This document shows positions 1-6,603 of a DNA stretch of 6,603 bases, piece by piece (position 1 is the stretch's first letter; each line of letters starts with the position of its first letter). The notes under the pieces are model-generated. The model worked only from the letters and a program-made list of their open reading frames with translations. It had not been told where the DNA came from and ran no database searches. A program made the translations under genes and the position numbers. The DNA is from Cyclobacteriaceae bacterium (lineage in GTDB: Bacteria > Bacteroidota > Bacteroidia > Cytophagales > Cyclobacteriaceae), in contig JALOMY010000186.1 of assembly GCA_025455225.1 (NCBI GenBank), positions 1 to 6,603 on the forward strand. Direction: 5' to 3'.

Positions 1-30
1 AAAAAGGCCCGGTAAAGGGCCTTTCTTTTT
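1..30 (-). terminator. Rho-independent terminator, probably bidirectional
   Basis: A perfect 8-bp inverted repeat pairs AAAGGCCC (3-10) with GGGCCTTT (17-24) around a 6-base loop. On the minus strand it lies about 25 bases after the permease stop codon and is followed by at least five T, three of them in the stem, up to the window edge. On the plus strand the stem is followed by CTTTTT, so it could also terminate a plus-strand gene ending to the left of the window. The GC core and T-runs on both sides make this the clearest terminator in the window. That it serves a convergent gene is inference. Confidence 0.85.
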
Positions 31-48
31 GCAAGCAGATTGGAGTAA

Positions 49-1560
49 TTAATATTTAGCGTTAAATCTTCCGTAAAGAAGATAAATTCCAACACCAATT
101 ACCAACCAGATTAATGCAATTAAAAATGTCAGCGGATTCAGAAAGAGCATTACACTGGTACAGCAAATAATTCCAAGTATCGGAACAACGGGGAACAAGG
201 GTGTTTTGAATGGTCGTTTAAGTTCAGGGTTTTTATAACGAAGAATCAGAACACCTACACATACGAGTATAAAAGCTAATAATGTTCCAATAGAAACCAA
301 TTCACCTAACACGCCTATCGGTAGTAAACCAGAAGCGATCATGGCTACGGCTCCGGTTATTACTGTTGATGTTACCGGGGTTCCGTAGGTTGTGTGAATT
401 TTTGAAAAGGTTTTAAAGAATAATCCATCGTTTGCCATGGAATAGAAAATGCGGGTCTGACCCATTAACATCACCAGAATTACCGAAGTAAGACCGGCAA
501 TTGCACCAATCTTGATGTACGGACTCAACCACTTTAATCCTTCACCGGCTTTATCAATGGCTACAGCAATCGGTGCCGCGGTATTCAATTCTGTGTAGCG
601 GGCAATACCAGTCATGACCAATGCAACAAAGATGTAAACAAGTGTACAGACTATGAGTGATCCAAGGATACCCCAGGGCATATCTTTTTGGGGATTTTTT
701 GCTTCCTGGGCAGCTGTTGATACAGCATCAAAACCGATGTAGGCAAAGAAGATAACCGCGGAGGCACGGAAGATTCCAGAAACTCCAAACGATCCGAATT
801 CACCGGTATTATCCGGAATAAAAGGTGTCCAGTTTTCAGTGTTGATAAATTGCCATCCAAAAGCAACGAATAATAGAATTACGGTAAGCTTAATAGCAAC
901 TACAATATTGTTAAACGTTGCCGATTCTTTTATCCCCCGAATCAATAGTATGGATACCAGAAACACAATAAGTATCGCAGGCAGGTTGATCAGCGTTGTT
1001 ATCTGGGGCAGTGAATCAACCAAAATACCTTTTGCCGAAAGTGATTGAACCAGCTCGTCTGAATAGGCTTCCCATCCATCCGGAGTTTGAATCAATTTTG
1101 TTCCTGTGGCAGCGGTCAATTCAGGTGGGATGGGTAAACCCAGGTTTTTATCAAGGAAACTTACCACATATCCTGACCAGCCTACGGCTACGGTTGATCC
1201 GGCAAACAAATACTCCAGAATCAGGGCCCACCCGATAATCCAGGCGACACCCCGGCCCATGGTTGCATAGGCATACGTATAGGCGCTACCGGCAATTGGA
1301 ATCATGGCAGCAAATTCAGCATAACACAAACCCGCAAAAGCGCAGGCAAGTGCTGAAACGATAAAGGACAAGCTCACAGCAGGACCAGCATATTGTGCTG
1401 AAGCCTGACCTGTTAATACGAAGATACCGGCCCCTATAATGGCACCAACACCGAGTGCGATCAGGTTATACTTTCCAAGTGTACGTTTTAATCCATGACT
1501 CGCACCGGACTCCTGCATCAGTACTTCCATGGGCTTTTTAGAGAATAAGGGATTGGCCAT
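49..1560 (-). CDS. APC-superfamily amino acid permease (CAT/YfnA-like)
   Basis: This is a complete 503-residue inner-membrane transporter of the amino acid-polyamine-organocation (APC) superfamily, most like the cationic amino acid transporter (CAT/YfnA) group, which import amino acids by proton coupling or exchange. About 12 hydrophobic helices are visible, near residues 32-52, 60-80, 104-134, 187-208, 216-236, 262-282, 298-320, 348-368, 396-413, 418-440, 456-474 and 477-496. Family signatures include the unwound TM1 substrate-binding stretch GAGIF (43-47), CYAEFAAMIPIAGSAYTY (79-96), FAYIGFDAVSTAAQEAKNP (272-290), QTRIFYSMANDGL (368-380) and RPFKTPLFPVVPILG (449-463). The external loop between helices 3 and 4 (about 136-186) is long. 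The ATG at 1560 is preceded by an AT-rich leader without Shine-Dalgarno, usual in Bacteroidota. A second Met at residue 11 is possible, but the whole N-terminus before LKRTLGKYNLIALG (24-37) reads naturally. The gene begins 94 bases after lspA and ends just before the terminator at 1-30. The substrate cannot be read from sequence; lysine, arginine or a broad neutral range are all possible. Confidence 0.93.
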   Translation of the reverse strand: MANPLFSKKPMEVLMQESGASHGLKRTLGKYNLIALGVGAIIGAGIFVLTGQASAQYAGPAVSLSFIVSALACAFAGLCYAEFAAMIPIAGSAYTYAYATMGRGVAWIIGWALILEYLFAGSTVAVGWSGYVVSFLDKNLGLPIPPELTAATGTKLIQTPDGWEAYSDELVQSLSAKGILVDSLPQITTLINLPAILIVFLVSILLIRGIKESATFNNIVVAIKLTVILLFVAFGWQFINTENWTPFIPDNTGEFGSFGVSGIFRASAVIFFAYIGFDAVSTAAQEAKNPQKDMPWGILGSLIVCTLVYIFVALVMTGIARYTELNTAAPIAVAIDKAGEGLKWLSPYIKIGAIAGLTSVILVMLMGQTRIFYSMANDGLFFKTFSKIHTTYGTPVTSTVITGAVAMIASGLLPIGVLGELVSIGTLLAFILVCVGVLILRYKNPELKRPFKTPLFPVVPILGIICCTSVMLFLNPLTFLIALIWLVIGVGIYLLYGRFNAKY

Positions 1561-1579
1561 TTAATAAAAGGTTTAAGTA

Positions 1580-1609
1580 GTAAATTATTGGCGCACTAAA
1601 TGTAACAAG
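1580..1609 (-). promoter_or_regulatory. Possible weak promoter for the permease gene
   Basis: On the minus strand TAATTTAC (1587-1580) partly matches the Bacteroidota -7 consensus TAnnTTTG, and CTTG (1609-1606) lies 18 bases upstream where the -33 TTTG element would be. The predicted transcription start would be about 12 bases before the permease ATG. The match is imperfect (6 of 8 at best for the -7 box if the two free positions are counted), so read-through from ileS-lspA remains a real alternative. Confidence 0.25.
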
Positions 1610-1625
1610 TTTACGGTTTTGTTAC
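1602..1625. repeat. 7-bp inverted repeat in the lspA-permease gap
   Basis: GTAACAA (1602-1608) and TTGTTAC (1619-1625) are perfect inverted arms separated by 10 bases. The structure sits 30 bases past the lspA stop and about 40 bases before the permease start, and its lower arm overlaps the possible -33 element of the permease. It has no T-run on the minus strand and the stem is AT-rich, so it is a poor terminator. An operator for a dimeric regulator is possible but unproven, and a 7-bp repeat can occur by chance. Confidence 0.3.
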
Positions 1626-1654
1626 CGATCCGCTTAAGGAAGTTGCGGGCTAAT

Positions 1655-2332
1655 TTATCCCTTGGGAAATTGCTCCGGATTTTCTTCAGAAGGTATAGGC
1701 GCAGCAGGTTCAGCCAGGGCAGTATCCTTCTGAATTTCAGAAGATTCTACCGATTGAAGCGATTCACCAAAAAAGCGCTTTTGAAGGACAAGGATAATCA
1801 AGACACCGATGAAAATCGAAGAGTCGGCAATGTTGAATACGGGACTGAAAAATTCAAAATACTGACCGCCAAGACCAGGCACCCACTCAGGCCAAACAAA
1901 TTCAAAGATCGGGAAATACAACATGTCAATTACCTGCCCGTGAAACCAGGGTGTTGGTGCATCGGGCGGAGCATTGTTCAGCAACACTCCATAAAATGTA
2001 CTATCGATTACGTTGCCAATGGCACCCCCCAGAATCAATCCCATGCACCACAGAAAGCCGGAATGCACATTGCGCTTGGTCATGTAAATCAGGTACCAGG
2101 AAATTCCAAACATAGCGGCAATACGGAAGATGGTGAGGGCTAATTTGCCGAATTCGTTTTCCCATCGTATGCCGAAAGCCATACCGGGATTTAACAAATA
2201 ATGCAATCTGAACCAGTCACCCAGTACATTGATTTCCTCATGGAGGTACATGTTGTTAAAGACCAGCATTTTGGAGGTCTGGTCGATGATAATAATAACG
2301 AATGCCAACAGGAAATAACGAAGCGCTTTCAT
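1655..2332 (-). CDS. lspA: Lipoprotein signal peptidase (signal peptidase II)
   Basis: LspA is the inner-membrane aspartyl protease that removes the signal peptide from diacylglyceryl-modified prolipoproteins; it is the target of globomycin. Four hydrophobic helices are visible, near residues 4-22, 66-84, 92-110 and 168-185. Conserved family positions are present: DQTSK (17-21), LNPGMAFG (47-54), GNVID with catalytic Asp110, and FNIADSS with catalytic Asp170. At 225 residues it is well above the roughly 160-170 of proteobacterial LspA. The extra length is an external segment between the two catalytic Asp (about 112-160, rich in Trp, Phe and Pro) and a hydrophilic tail after about residue 188, rich in Glu, Ser and Pro. 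I recall the WP.WVP and FFSP.FN pattern in this insert from Bacteroidota LspA proteins. The ATG follows the ileS stop by 10 bases with no Shine-Dalgarno sequence, so it is almost certainly co-transcribed with ileS, as in many bacteria. Confidence 0.96.
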   Translation of the reverse strand: MKALRYFLLAFVIIIIDQTSKMLVFNNMYLHEEINVLGDWFRLHYLLNPGMAFGIRWENEFGKLALTIFRIAAMFGISWYLIYMTKRNVHSGFLWCMGLILGGAIGNVIDSTFYGVLLNNAPPDAPTPWFHGQVIDMLYFPIFEFVWPEWVPGLGGQYFEFFSPVFNIADSSIFIGVLIILVLQKRFFGESLQSVESSEIQKDTALAEPAAPIPSEENPEQFPKG

Positions 2333-2342
2333 CGTATCAGAT

Positions 2343-5300
2343 TCAGGATTTTACAACACGTATCTGCACCTTAAGCATCTGTTCATCCATGTCTACTTCG
2401 GTGGCATTACTAATTTGATCTTTTATATCAAGGCTTACTGCCTGAGTTTCCGTGCTAATATACTGTTTAAACTGAGATATGGCCGAAGTCAGGGCATCTC
2501 CATTCCGCTCAATTTCAATAGCGATTTTATCCAGGACTTCAAGGCCCATGTCTTTCCGTAAATTCTGAATACGGTTAACAAAATCGCGCGCAACACCTTC
2601 GCGCTTCAGATCATCCGTTAAGGTTACATCGAGGGCCACGGTAATGCCCCCCTCGCTGGCAACGGACCAACCCGGAATGTCTTCGGATGAGATCAGAACA
2701 TCATCCGGAACTATGTCAAATCCACCTTTGGAAAGGGAGCCTGTTTTCTCAAGCTGGTTAATTTCGTCCTGGGTAAGGGATTGGATTACGGCAGAAACTT
2801 CCTTCATTTTGGGTCCATACTGTTTGCCCAGTTTGGCGAAGTTGGGTTTAACTTTTTTAACCAGCAATCCGGACGTATCGTCAATATATTCAATACCCTT
2901 GATGTTGACTTCGGCTTTAATAATTTCTTCTACACTGCGAATGCGTTCAGCAAATTGTTCATCAAGCACAGGAAGCAGGATGCGGTTAAGCGGAGTTCTT
3001 ACTTTGATTTTGCTGTTCTTTCGTAAGGCATGGGTCAGCGAGCAAATGCGCTGTGCATAATCCATTGATTTCTCAAGATCTGTATCGATAAGATCATGTT
3101 CAGCTTTCACCAGATCAGTAAGATGGATTGATTCATGGCGCAGCGGAGTATTATGGGTTTTTGCTTTTTCGCGTATGTTGTCGGTCAGGTTTTTATATAA
3201 CCACTCTGAAACAAAGGGTGCGATGGGTGACATCAGCTGCGCAGTTGTTAACAGGCATTGATACAGGGTATCGTATGCTGCTTTTTTATCTGTAGATAAT
3301 TCTCCCCGTTGCGCAGGTTGCCAGAAACGTTTCCGGTTCAGGCGAACATACCAGTTTGATAAATGATCGTTAACAAACTCCTGAATGGCACGTGCTGCCC
3401 GTGTGGGCTCGTATTCACGGTAAGCCAGTGTAACGTCATCTATCAACAGTTGTAGTTTGGAAAGAATCCAACGATCAAGATGGGTGCACTGTTCGCTGTA
3501 AGATGTGTTCAACTCGTCTTTAACGTATCCGTCAATATTGGCATACAAGGCAAAGAAAGAATATGTATTCATCAGGGTTCCGAAGAACCTGCGCTGAACT
3601 TCCACAACGCCATCGAAATCAAACTTCAGGTTATCCCAGGGCGGGGCGTTTTCAATCATGTACCATCGAACCAGGTCAGGCCCGAACCTGTCAATCGCCT
3701 CGAAGGGATTAACCACGTTGCCTTTGCTCTTCGACATTTTGTTGCCGGTTTTATCCAGCACCAGGCCATTCGAGATTACATTTTTAAAAGATACCTTATC
3801 GAACAGCATTACTGAAATGGCGTGGAGGGTGAAGAACCATCCACGGGTTTGATCAACTCCTTCGGCAATAAAATCAGCAGGGTAACTCTTTTTAAAGATT
3901 TCGGTGTTTTCAAACGGATAGTGCCACTGGGCATAGGGCATGGCTCCGCTGTCAAACCACACATCAATCAGGTCTGGTTCGCGATACATAGGCTGACCGT
4001 AATCACTCACCAGGATAATCTCATCGACATACGGACGATGCAGATCAATTGAAGACTGAAAGCTCAGGGATTGTTTGAAACCCGCTTGTTCAGCCTTGGT
4101 CATTTCGTTTTTCAGTTCTTCAACGGACCCAATGCACTTCTCTTCTTTTCCGTCTTTCGTACGCCAGATCGGCAGGGGTGTACCCCAATATCGTGAACGC
4201 GATAAATTCCAGTCGACCAGGTTTTCAAGCCAGTTTCCAAAACGTCCCGTTCCGGTTGATTCGGGCTTCCAGTTAATGGTTTTATTCAACTCAACCATCC
4301 GGTCTTTCAATGCCGTAGTTTTAATAAACCAGGAGTCGAGTGGATAGTATAAAACCGGTTTATCGGTACGCCAGCAATGCGGATAGGTGTGTTCGTATTT
4401 CTCAACCTTGAACGCTTTGTTTTCTTCTTTCAGAATAATGGAAATGATTACATCGGTTGATTTATAATCCGGATGGGATTCATCTTCATCGGTATAGTTC
4501 TTTACGTAGAAGTCGTTTTCTGTAAGCGGTTTATGTGTTTTGATTTTATACCGTTCAACTCCTTCCTTGAGCTTGCTCCCGATTTCCTTTACAAACTTTC
4601 CTTTACGATCGACTGTTGGTAGTTCATTTCCTGCTTCATCACGTACCGTTAAAGGTGGAATAGTATGTTGTTTGGCAACCCGGAAGTCGTCAGCACCAAA
4701 TGTTGGCGAAGTGTGAACTACACCGGTACCGTCTTCGGTCGTTACAAAATCACCGGCAACAACCTGAAAGGCATTTTCAGAATTGTATAAAGGCTGCAGG
4801 TACGGCATCAGCTGCTCGTACCTGATGCCAATTAATTTTTTACCACTGAATTCCTGAACCACTTCAAAAGGGATTGCCTTGTCTCCAGGCCGGTAATCCG
4901 CAAGCTTCAGGTCTTTGTTCTTCTCCGGGAAATATTTTGATAACAGGTCTTTGGCCAGGACAACACTTGCCGGTTTGAATGTATAGGGATTGAATGTATT
5001 AACCTGAACGTATGTAATTTTTTCACCGATGGCCAGCGCTGTATTAGAAGGCAACGTCCAGGGTGTTGTGGTCCATGCCAGTATGTAAACTTCAGAATTC
5101 TTCGTTGATGAGAACAAGAATTGTGAGGTTGCGTCCTGTTTCACTTTAAACTGGGCAACTATGGATGTATCTTTTACCTCTTTATAGCACCCCGGTAAAT
5201 TCAATTCATGTGAACTTAAACCGGTACCTGCTCCCGGTGAGTAAGGCTGAATAGTATATCCCTTATACAACAGGCCTTTTTTATAAAATTCTTTAAGGAT

Positions 5301-5789
5301 CCACCACAAGGATTCAATGTAACTTGAATCATACGTGATGTAAGGGTCGTTAAGATCAACCCAATACCCCATTTTCATAGTCAGATCATCCCACTGATCC
5401 TTATACATCATCACCGTTTCACGGCACTTCTTATTATAATCTTCAATGGAAATTTTCTTACCGATATCATCTTTGGTAATGCCCAGTTGTTTTTCGACCT
5501 GGAGTTCAACTGGTAAACCGTGAGTATCCCAGCCTCCTTTGCGTTTCACCTGGAACCCTTCCAGAGTTTTGAACCGGCAGAAAATATCTTTTACCGTTCT
5601 GCCCATCACGTGGTGAATACCCGGTGTGCCGTTGGCCGAGGGAGGCCCTTCATAAAAAGTAAACGCATCGGATCCTTCACGATTCGACACAGATTTTTCA
5701 AAAATCTTTTCCCGCTTCCAGAAATCAAGTACTTCGGAAGCCAGCTGGGCATAGTTAAGATCGGTGTGCTCTTTATAGGTTGCGCTCAT
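2343..5789 (-). CDS. ileS: Isoleucyl-tRNA synthetase, type 2 (IleRS2), with GxHH motif
   Basis: This cytoplasmic class I synthetase attaches isoleucine to tRNA-Ile and hydrolyses mischarged valine. The protein is complete at 1148 residues. In order, it has an N-terminal Rossmann catalytic half with signature 1 in the unusual form GIHH (57-60) and GGWDTHGLPVE (85-95); a CP1 editing domain, about 200-480, with the Thr-rich AWTTTPWTLPSNT (238-250) and GTGVVHTSPTFGADDF (354-369) containing the expected editing Asp; the second catalytic half with DVWFDSGA (609-616), EGVDQTRGWFF (643-653) and KMSKS (684-688); a helical anticodon-binding domain, about 745-920; and a C-terminal extension, about 930-1148. 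The last third holds only one Cys after residue 900, so the C-terminal zinc finger of type 1 IleRS is absent, which supports type 2. The editing domain carries an extra charged segment, about 376-445. The start fits the family: the N-terminal FWKREKIF pattern follows within 30 residues. It leads an operon with lspA, 10 bases downstream. A good -7 promoter element lies about 50 bases upstream. Confidence 0.97.
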   Translation of the reverse strand: MSATYKEHTDLNYAQLASEVLDFWKREKIFEKSVSNREGSDAFTFYEGPPSANGTPGIHHVMGRTVKDIFCRFKTLEGFQVKRKGGWDTHGLPVELQVEKQLGITKDDIGKKISIEDYNKKCRETVMMYKDQWDDLTMKMGYWVDLNDPYITYDSSYIESLWWILKEFYKKGLLYKGYTIQPYSPGAGTGLSSHELNLPGCYKEVKDTSIVAQFKVKQDATSQFLFSSTKNSEVYILAWTTTPWTLPSNTALAIGEKITYVQVNTFNPYTFKPASVVLAKDLLSKYFPEKNKDLKLADYRPGDKAIPFEVVQEFSGKKLIGIRYEQLMPYLQPLYNSENAFQVVAGDFVTTEDGTGVVHTSPTFGADDFRVAKQHTIPPLTVRDEAGNELPTVDRKGKFVKEIGSKLKEGVERYKIKTHKPLTENDFYVKNYTDEDESHPDYKSTDVIISIILKEENKAFKVEKYEHTYPHCWRTDKPVLYYPLDSWFIKTTALKDRMVELNKTINWKPESTGTGRFGNWLENLVDWNLSRSRYWGTPLPIWRTKDGKEEKCIGSVEELKNEMTKAEQAGFKQSLSFQSSIDLHRPYVDEIILVSDYGQPMYREPDLIDVWFDSGAMPYAQWHYPFENTEIFKKSYPADFIAEGVDQTRGWFFTLHAISVMLFDKVSFKNVISNGLVLDKTGNKMSKSKGNVVNPFEAIDRFGPDLVRWYMIENAPPWDNLKFDFDGVVEVQRRFFGTLMNTYSFFALYANIDGYVKDELNTSYSEQCTHLDRWILSKLQLLIDDVTLAYREYEPTRAARAIQEFVNDHLSNWYVRLNRKRFWQPAQRGELSTDKKAAYDTLYQCLLTTAQLMSPIAPFVSEWLYKNLTDNIREKAKTHNTPLRHESIHLTDLVKAEHDLIDTDLEKSMDYAQRICSLTHALRKNSKIKVRTPLNRILLPVLDEQFAERIRSVEEIIKAEVNIKGIEYIDDTSGLLVKKVKPNFAKLGKQYGPKMKEVSAVIQSLTQDEINQLEKTGSLSKGGFDIVPDDVLISSEDIPGWSVASEGGITVALDVTLTDDLKREGVARDFVNRIQNLRKDMGLEVLDKIAIEIERNGDALTSAISQFKQYISTETQAVSLDIKDQISNATEVDMDEQMLKVQIRVVKS

Positions 5790-5836
5790 TATGTAAAAAC
5801 AGCCTCTATCGGTTGATTTTCAATTAAATAAGAGCG

Positions 5837-5844
5837 CAAAGATA
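5837..5844 (-). promoter_or_regulatory. Bacteroidota-type -7 promoter element for ileS-lspA
   Basis: Read on the minus strand, TATCTTTG (5844-5837) matches all fixed positions of the Bacteroidota sigma-A -7 consensus TAnnTTTG. Transcription would start about 6-8 bases downstream, giving a leader of roughly 40 bases before the ileS ATG at 5789. A clear TTTG -33 box is not visible at the expected spacing; only TTC-like sequence is present, which is common because the -33 element is loosely conserved. Its place in the only gap before ileS makes it the likely promoter of the operon. Confidence 0.6.
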
Positions 5845-5877
5845 ATGACGAATGCGGAATTAAGAAGGCCGTATTTA

Positions 5878-5904
5878 AGATCCGCGAACCGGACTTTTGG
5901 ATCT
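5878..5904. repeat. Inverted repeat after the exporter gene, possible weak terminator
   Basis: AGATCC (5878-5883) and GGATCT (5899-5904) are perfect 6-bp inverted arms with a 15-base spacer, starting one base past the exporter stop codon. On the minus strand a competing inner stem, TCCG with CGGA around GTTCG, is also possible. The sequence that follows (TAAATAC) is not a proper T-run, so termination would be weak if it occurs at all. Position argues for an end-of-gene role; structure does not argue strongly. Confidence 0.3.
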
Positions 5905-5905
5905 G

Positions 5906-6603
5906 TTATTCGGCCGAAGGATGGCGGTTATGAATCTTGATTTTATCCAGGTCGATTTCTTCGTCTTCGCTCTCAAGGTAGAAGTCAGGATCTACCTGGT
6001 CGATCAGCAATGCTGTATCCGTTTCTGCTTTTCTGCGGTCAAAAGTCAAAATTAAGGAAGGAAGCAGAATCATGTTGGTAAACATGGAGATGAACAGGGT
6101 TACGGATGTGAGCAATCCCAGGGCAATGGTACACCATGCTTTTGCCCACTTCCATGATCGATGAACTTACAGCAACCGGTATGAAGTATTTCTTGGTAAT
6201 TAATTCCTGCCTGTACTTGGCAAGGAAGTGAATGGAGTAGTCAACCGAAATTCCAAATGCAATGCTGAAGATCAATACCGTACTCGGTTTTAGCGGAACC
6301 CCGAAATAGCCCATCAGCGAAGCGGTGATAAGCATGGGAATCAGGTTTGGGATCAGGGCTATTAGGATCATCCGAACATTGGCAAATAAAAAACCCATGG
6401 TAATGGCAATAAGTACAAAAGCCAGCAACAGACTACCCTTAAGGTTGCTGATCAGGAAGGAATTTCCTTTAATGAATAAAGGTGTTGTGCCCGTAATCTT
6501 TAGGGTCATATCCGTACCCTGGAAAATTGAGTCAATCCGGGGTTCAATAACCTGGTTGATCAAGGAATCCATTTTGTCCGAGCCAACATCGGCTACCTGG
6601 AGG
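5906..6603 (-). pseudogene. RND/MMPL-family exporter, 3' part, frameshifted by internal deletion
   Basis: This is the C-terminal portion of an RND-superfamily exporter of the MMPL type, inner-membrane proteins that move lipids or other hydrophobic compounds using the proton gradient. The reading frame is open at 6603, so the gene continues outside the window. Frame one runs from 6602 to near 6131 and gives an extracytoplasmic segment, then helices, including SLLLAFVLIAITMGFLF, the IPNLIPMLIT stretch, KPSTVLIFSIAFGISVDYS with the conserved Asp, IHFLAKYRQE, and SSSIMEVGKSMVY. Family members continue with a helix resembling TAIVLFFGF and then FGGT. Here that piece is missing, and the sequence resumes in another frame with TIALGLLTSVTLFISMFTN, LLPSLILTFDRR and an acidic cytoplasmic tail ending at 5906. 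If uncorrected, frame one runs on through unrelated sequence to a stop at 6039. A real deletion or an assembly error would look the same. The transported substrate is unknown. No gene symbol is justified. Confidence 0.82.
6126..6137 (-). other. Deletion/frameshift junction in the exporter gene
   Basis: On the minus strand frame one reads GTG TAC CAT TGC (V Y H C), while the family-like continuation starts in the other frame as ACC ATT GCC CTG (T I A L). TAC and ACC are fused as TACC. Counting positions, the missing length must be 3n+2; with about 19 missing codons, as I recall for relatives, this gives about 59 bases. The junction sits in GGTGTACC (6135-6128), which would suit a slip between similar short sequences such as GGTGTAC and GGTACC, though the original sequence is not available here. 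Confidence 0.7.

Noticed and set aside
1619..2143. Long plus-strand open frame opposite lspA, with a basic predicted protein.
   Set aside because: It lies fully antisense to lspA apart from its first bases, has no recognisable family, and its Arg/Lys-rich composition is what the complement of this region would give. The lspA reading is unambiguous.
2644..4347. Several plus-strand open frames opposite ileS.
   Set aside because: All lie within the complete, motif-rich ileS gene and show no protein-family features; they are antisense shadows.
5790..5836. Possible T-box riboswitch before ileS, as in many Firmicutes.
   Set aside because: The leader predicted from the -7 element is only about 40 bases, far too short for a T-box, and no T-box motif or terminator/antiterminator pair is visible.
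5878..5904. Strong intrinsic terminator between the exporter and ileS.
   Set aside because: The 6-bp arms have a 15-base spacer and no T-run follows on the minus strand, so only a weak inverted repeat was recorded.
6039..6115. The exporter's two overlapping reading frames as two separate genes.
   Set aside because: The end of the upstream frame (after VGKSMVY) has no family similarity, while the other frame resumes the same family's next helix. One broken gene explains both.
1..6603. A novel defence, mobile or biosynthetic system in the window.
   Set aside because: All coding sequence is accounted for by two housekeeping genes and two transporter families; there are no repeats, transposase remains or unknown proteins of useful size.

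Overview
The window looks like chromosomal DNA from a member of the Bacteroidota, possibly a Cytophagia-like free-living bacterium (the class is a guess). The signs are a Bacteroidota-type -7 promoter element (TATCTTTG) before ileS, start codons in AT-rich leaders without Shine-Dalgarno sequences, a long type 2 isoleucyl-tRNA synthetase, a long lspA with an extra loop, and an RND/MMPL exporter with an acidic C-terminal tail. Base composition looks even across the window, and there are no insertion sequences, tRNAs, rRNAs or CRISPR arrays.

All four genes lie on the minus strand, so transcription runs from high to low coordinates. In that order: (1) positions 6603-5906 hold the 3' part of an RND/MMPL-family exporter gene. 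It is cut by the window edge and broken by an internal deletion/frameshift near 6130. (2) Positions 5905-5790 are a 116-base gap with a weak inverted repeat and a good -7 promoter element. (3) ileS (5789-2343) encodes a complete 1148-residue isoleucyl-tRNA synthetase. (4) lspA (2332-1655) follows after only 10 bases and encodes prolipoprotein signal peptidase, so the two very probably share a transcript. (5) A 94-base gap holds a small inverted repeat and a weak promoter-like sequence. (6) Positions 1560-49 encode a 12-helix APC-superfamily amino acid permease. (7) A strong hairpin terminator with T-runs on both sides lies at 1-30 and could also stop a convergent gene to the left of the window.

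The ileS-lspA pair is a widely conserved housekeeping linkage: one gene charges tRNA-Ile, the other matures lipoproteins. The permease and exporter are membrane transporters with no obvious functional tie to the pair. No new multi-gene system is visible. The most notable points are that ileS carries the swapped signature motif GIHH (residues 57-60) instead of the canonical class I HxGH, a variant associated in IleRS2 enzymes with very high mupirocin resistance, and that the exporter gene has lost about 59 bases encoding a transmembrane segment.
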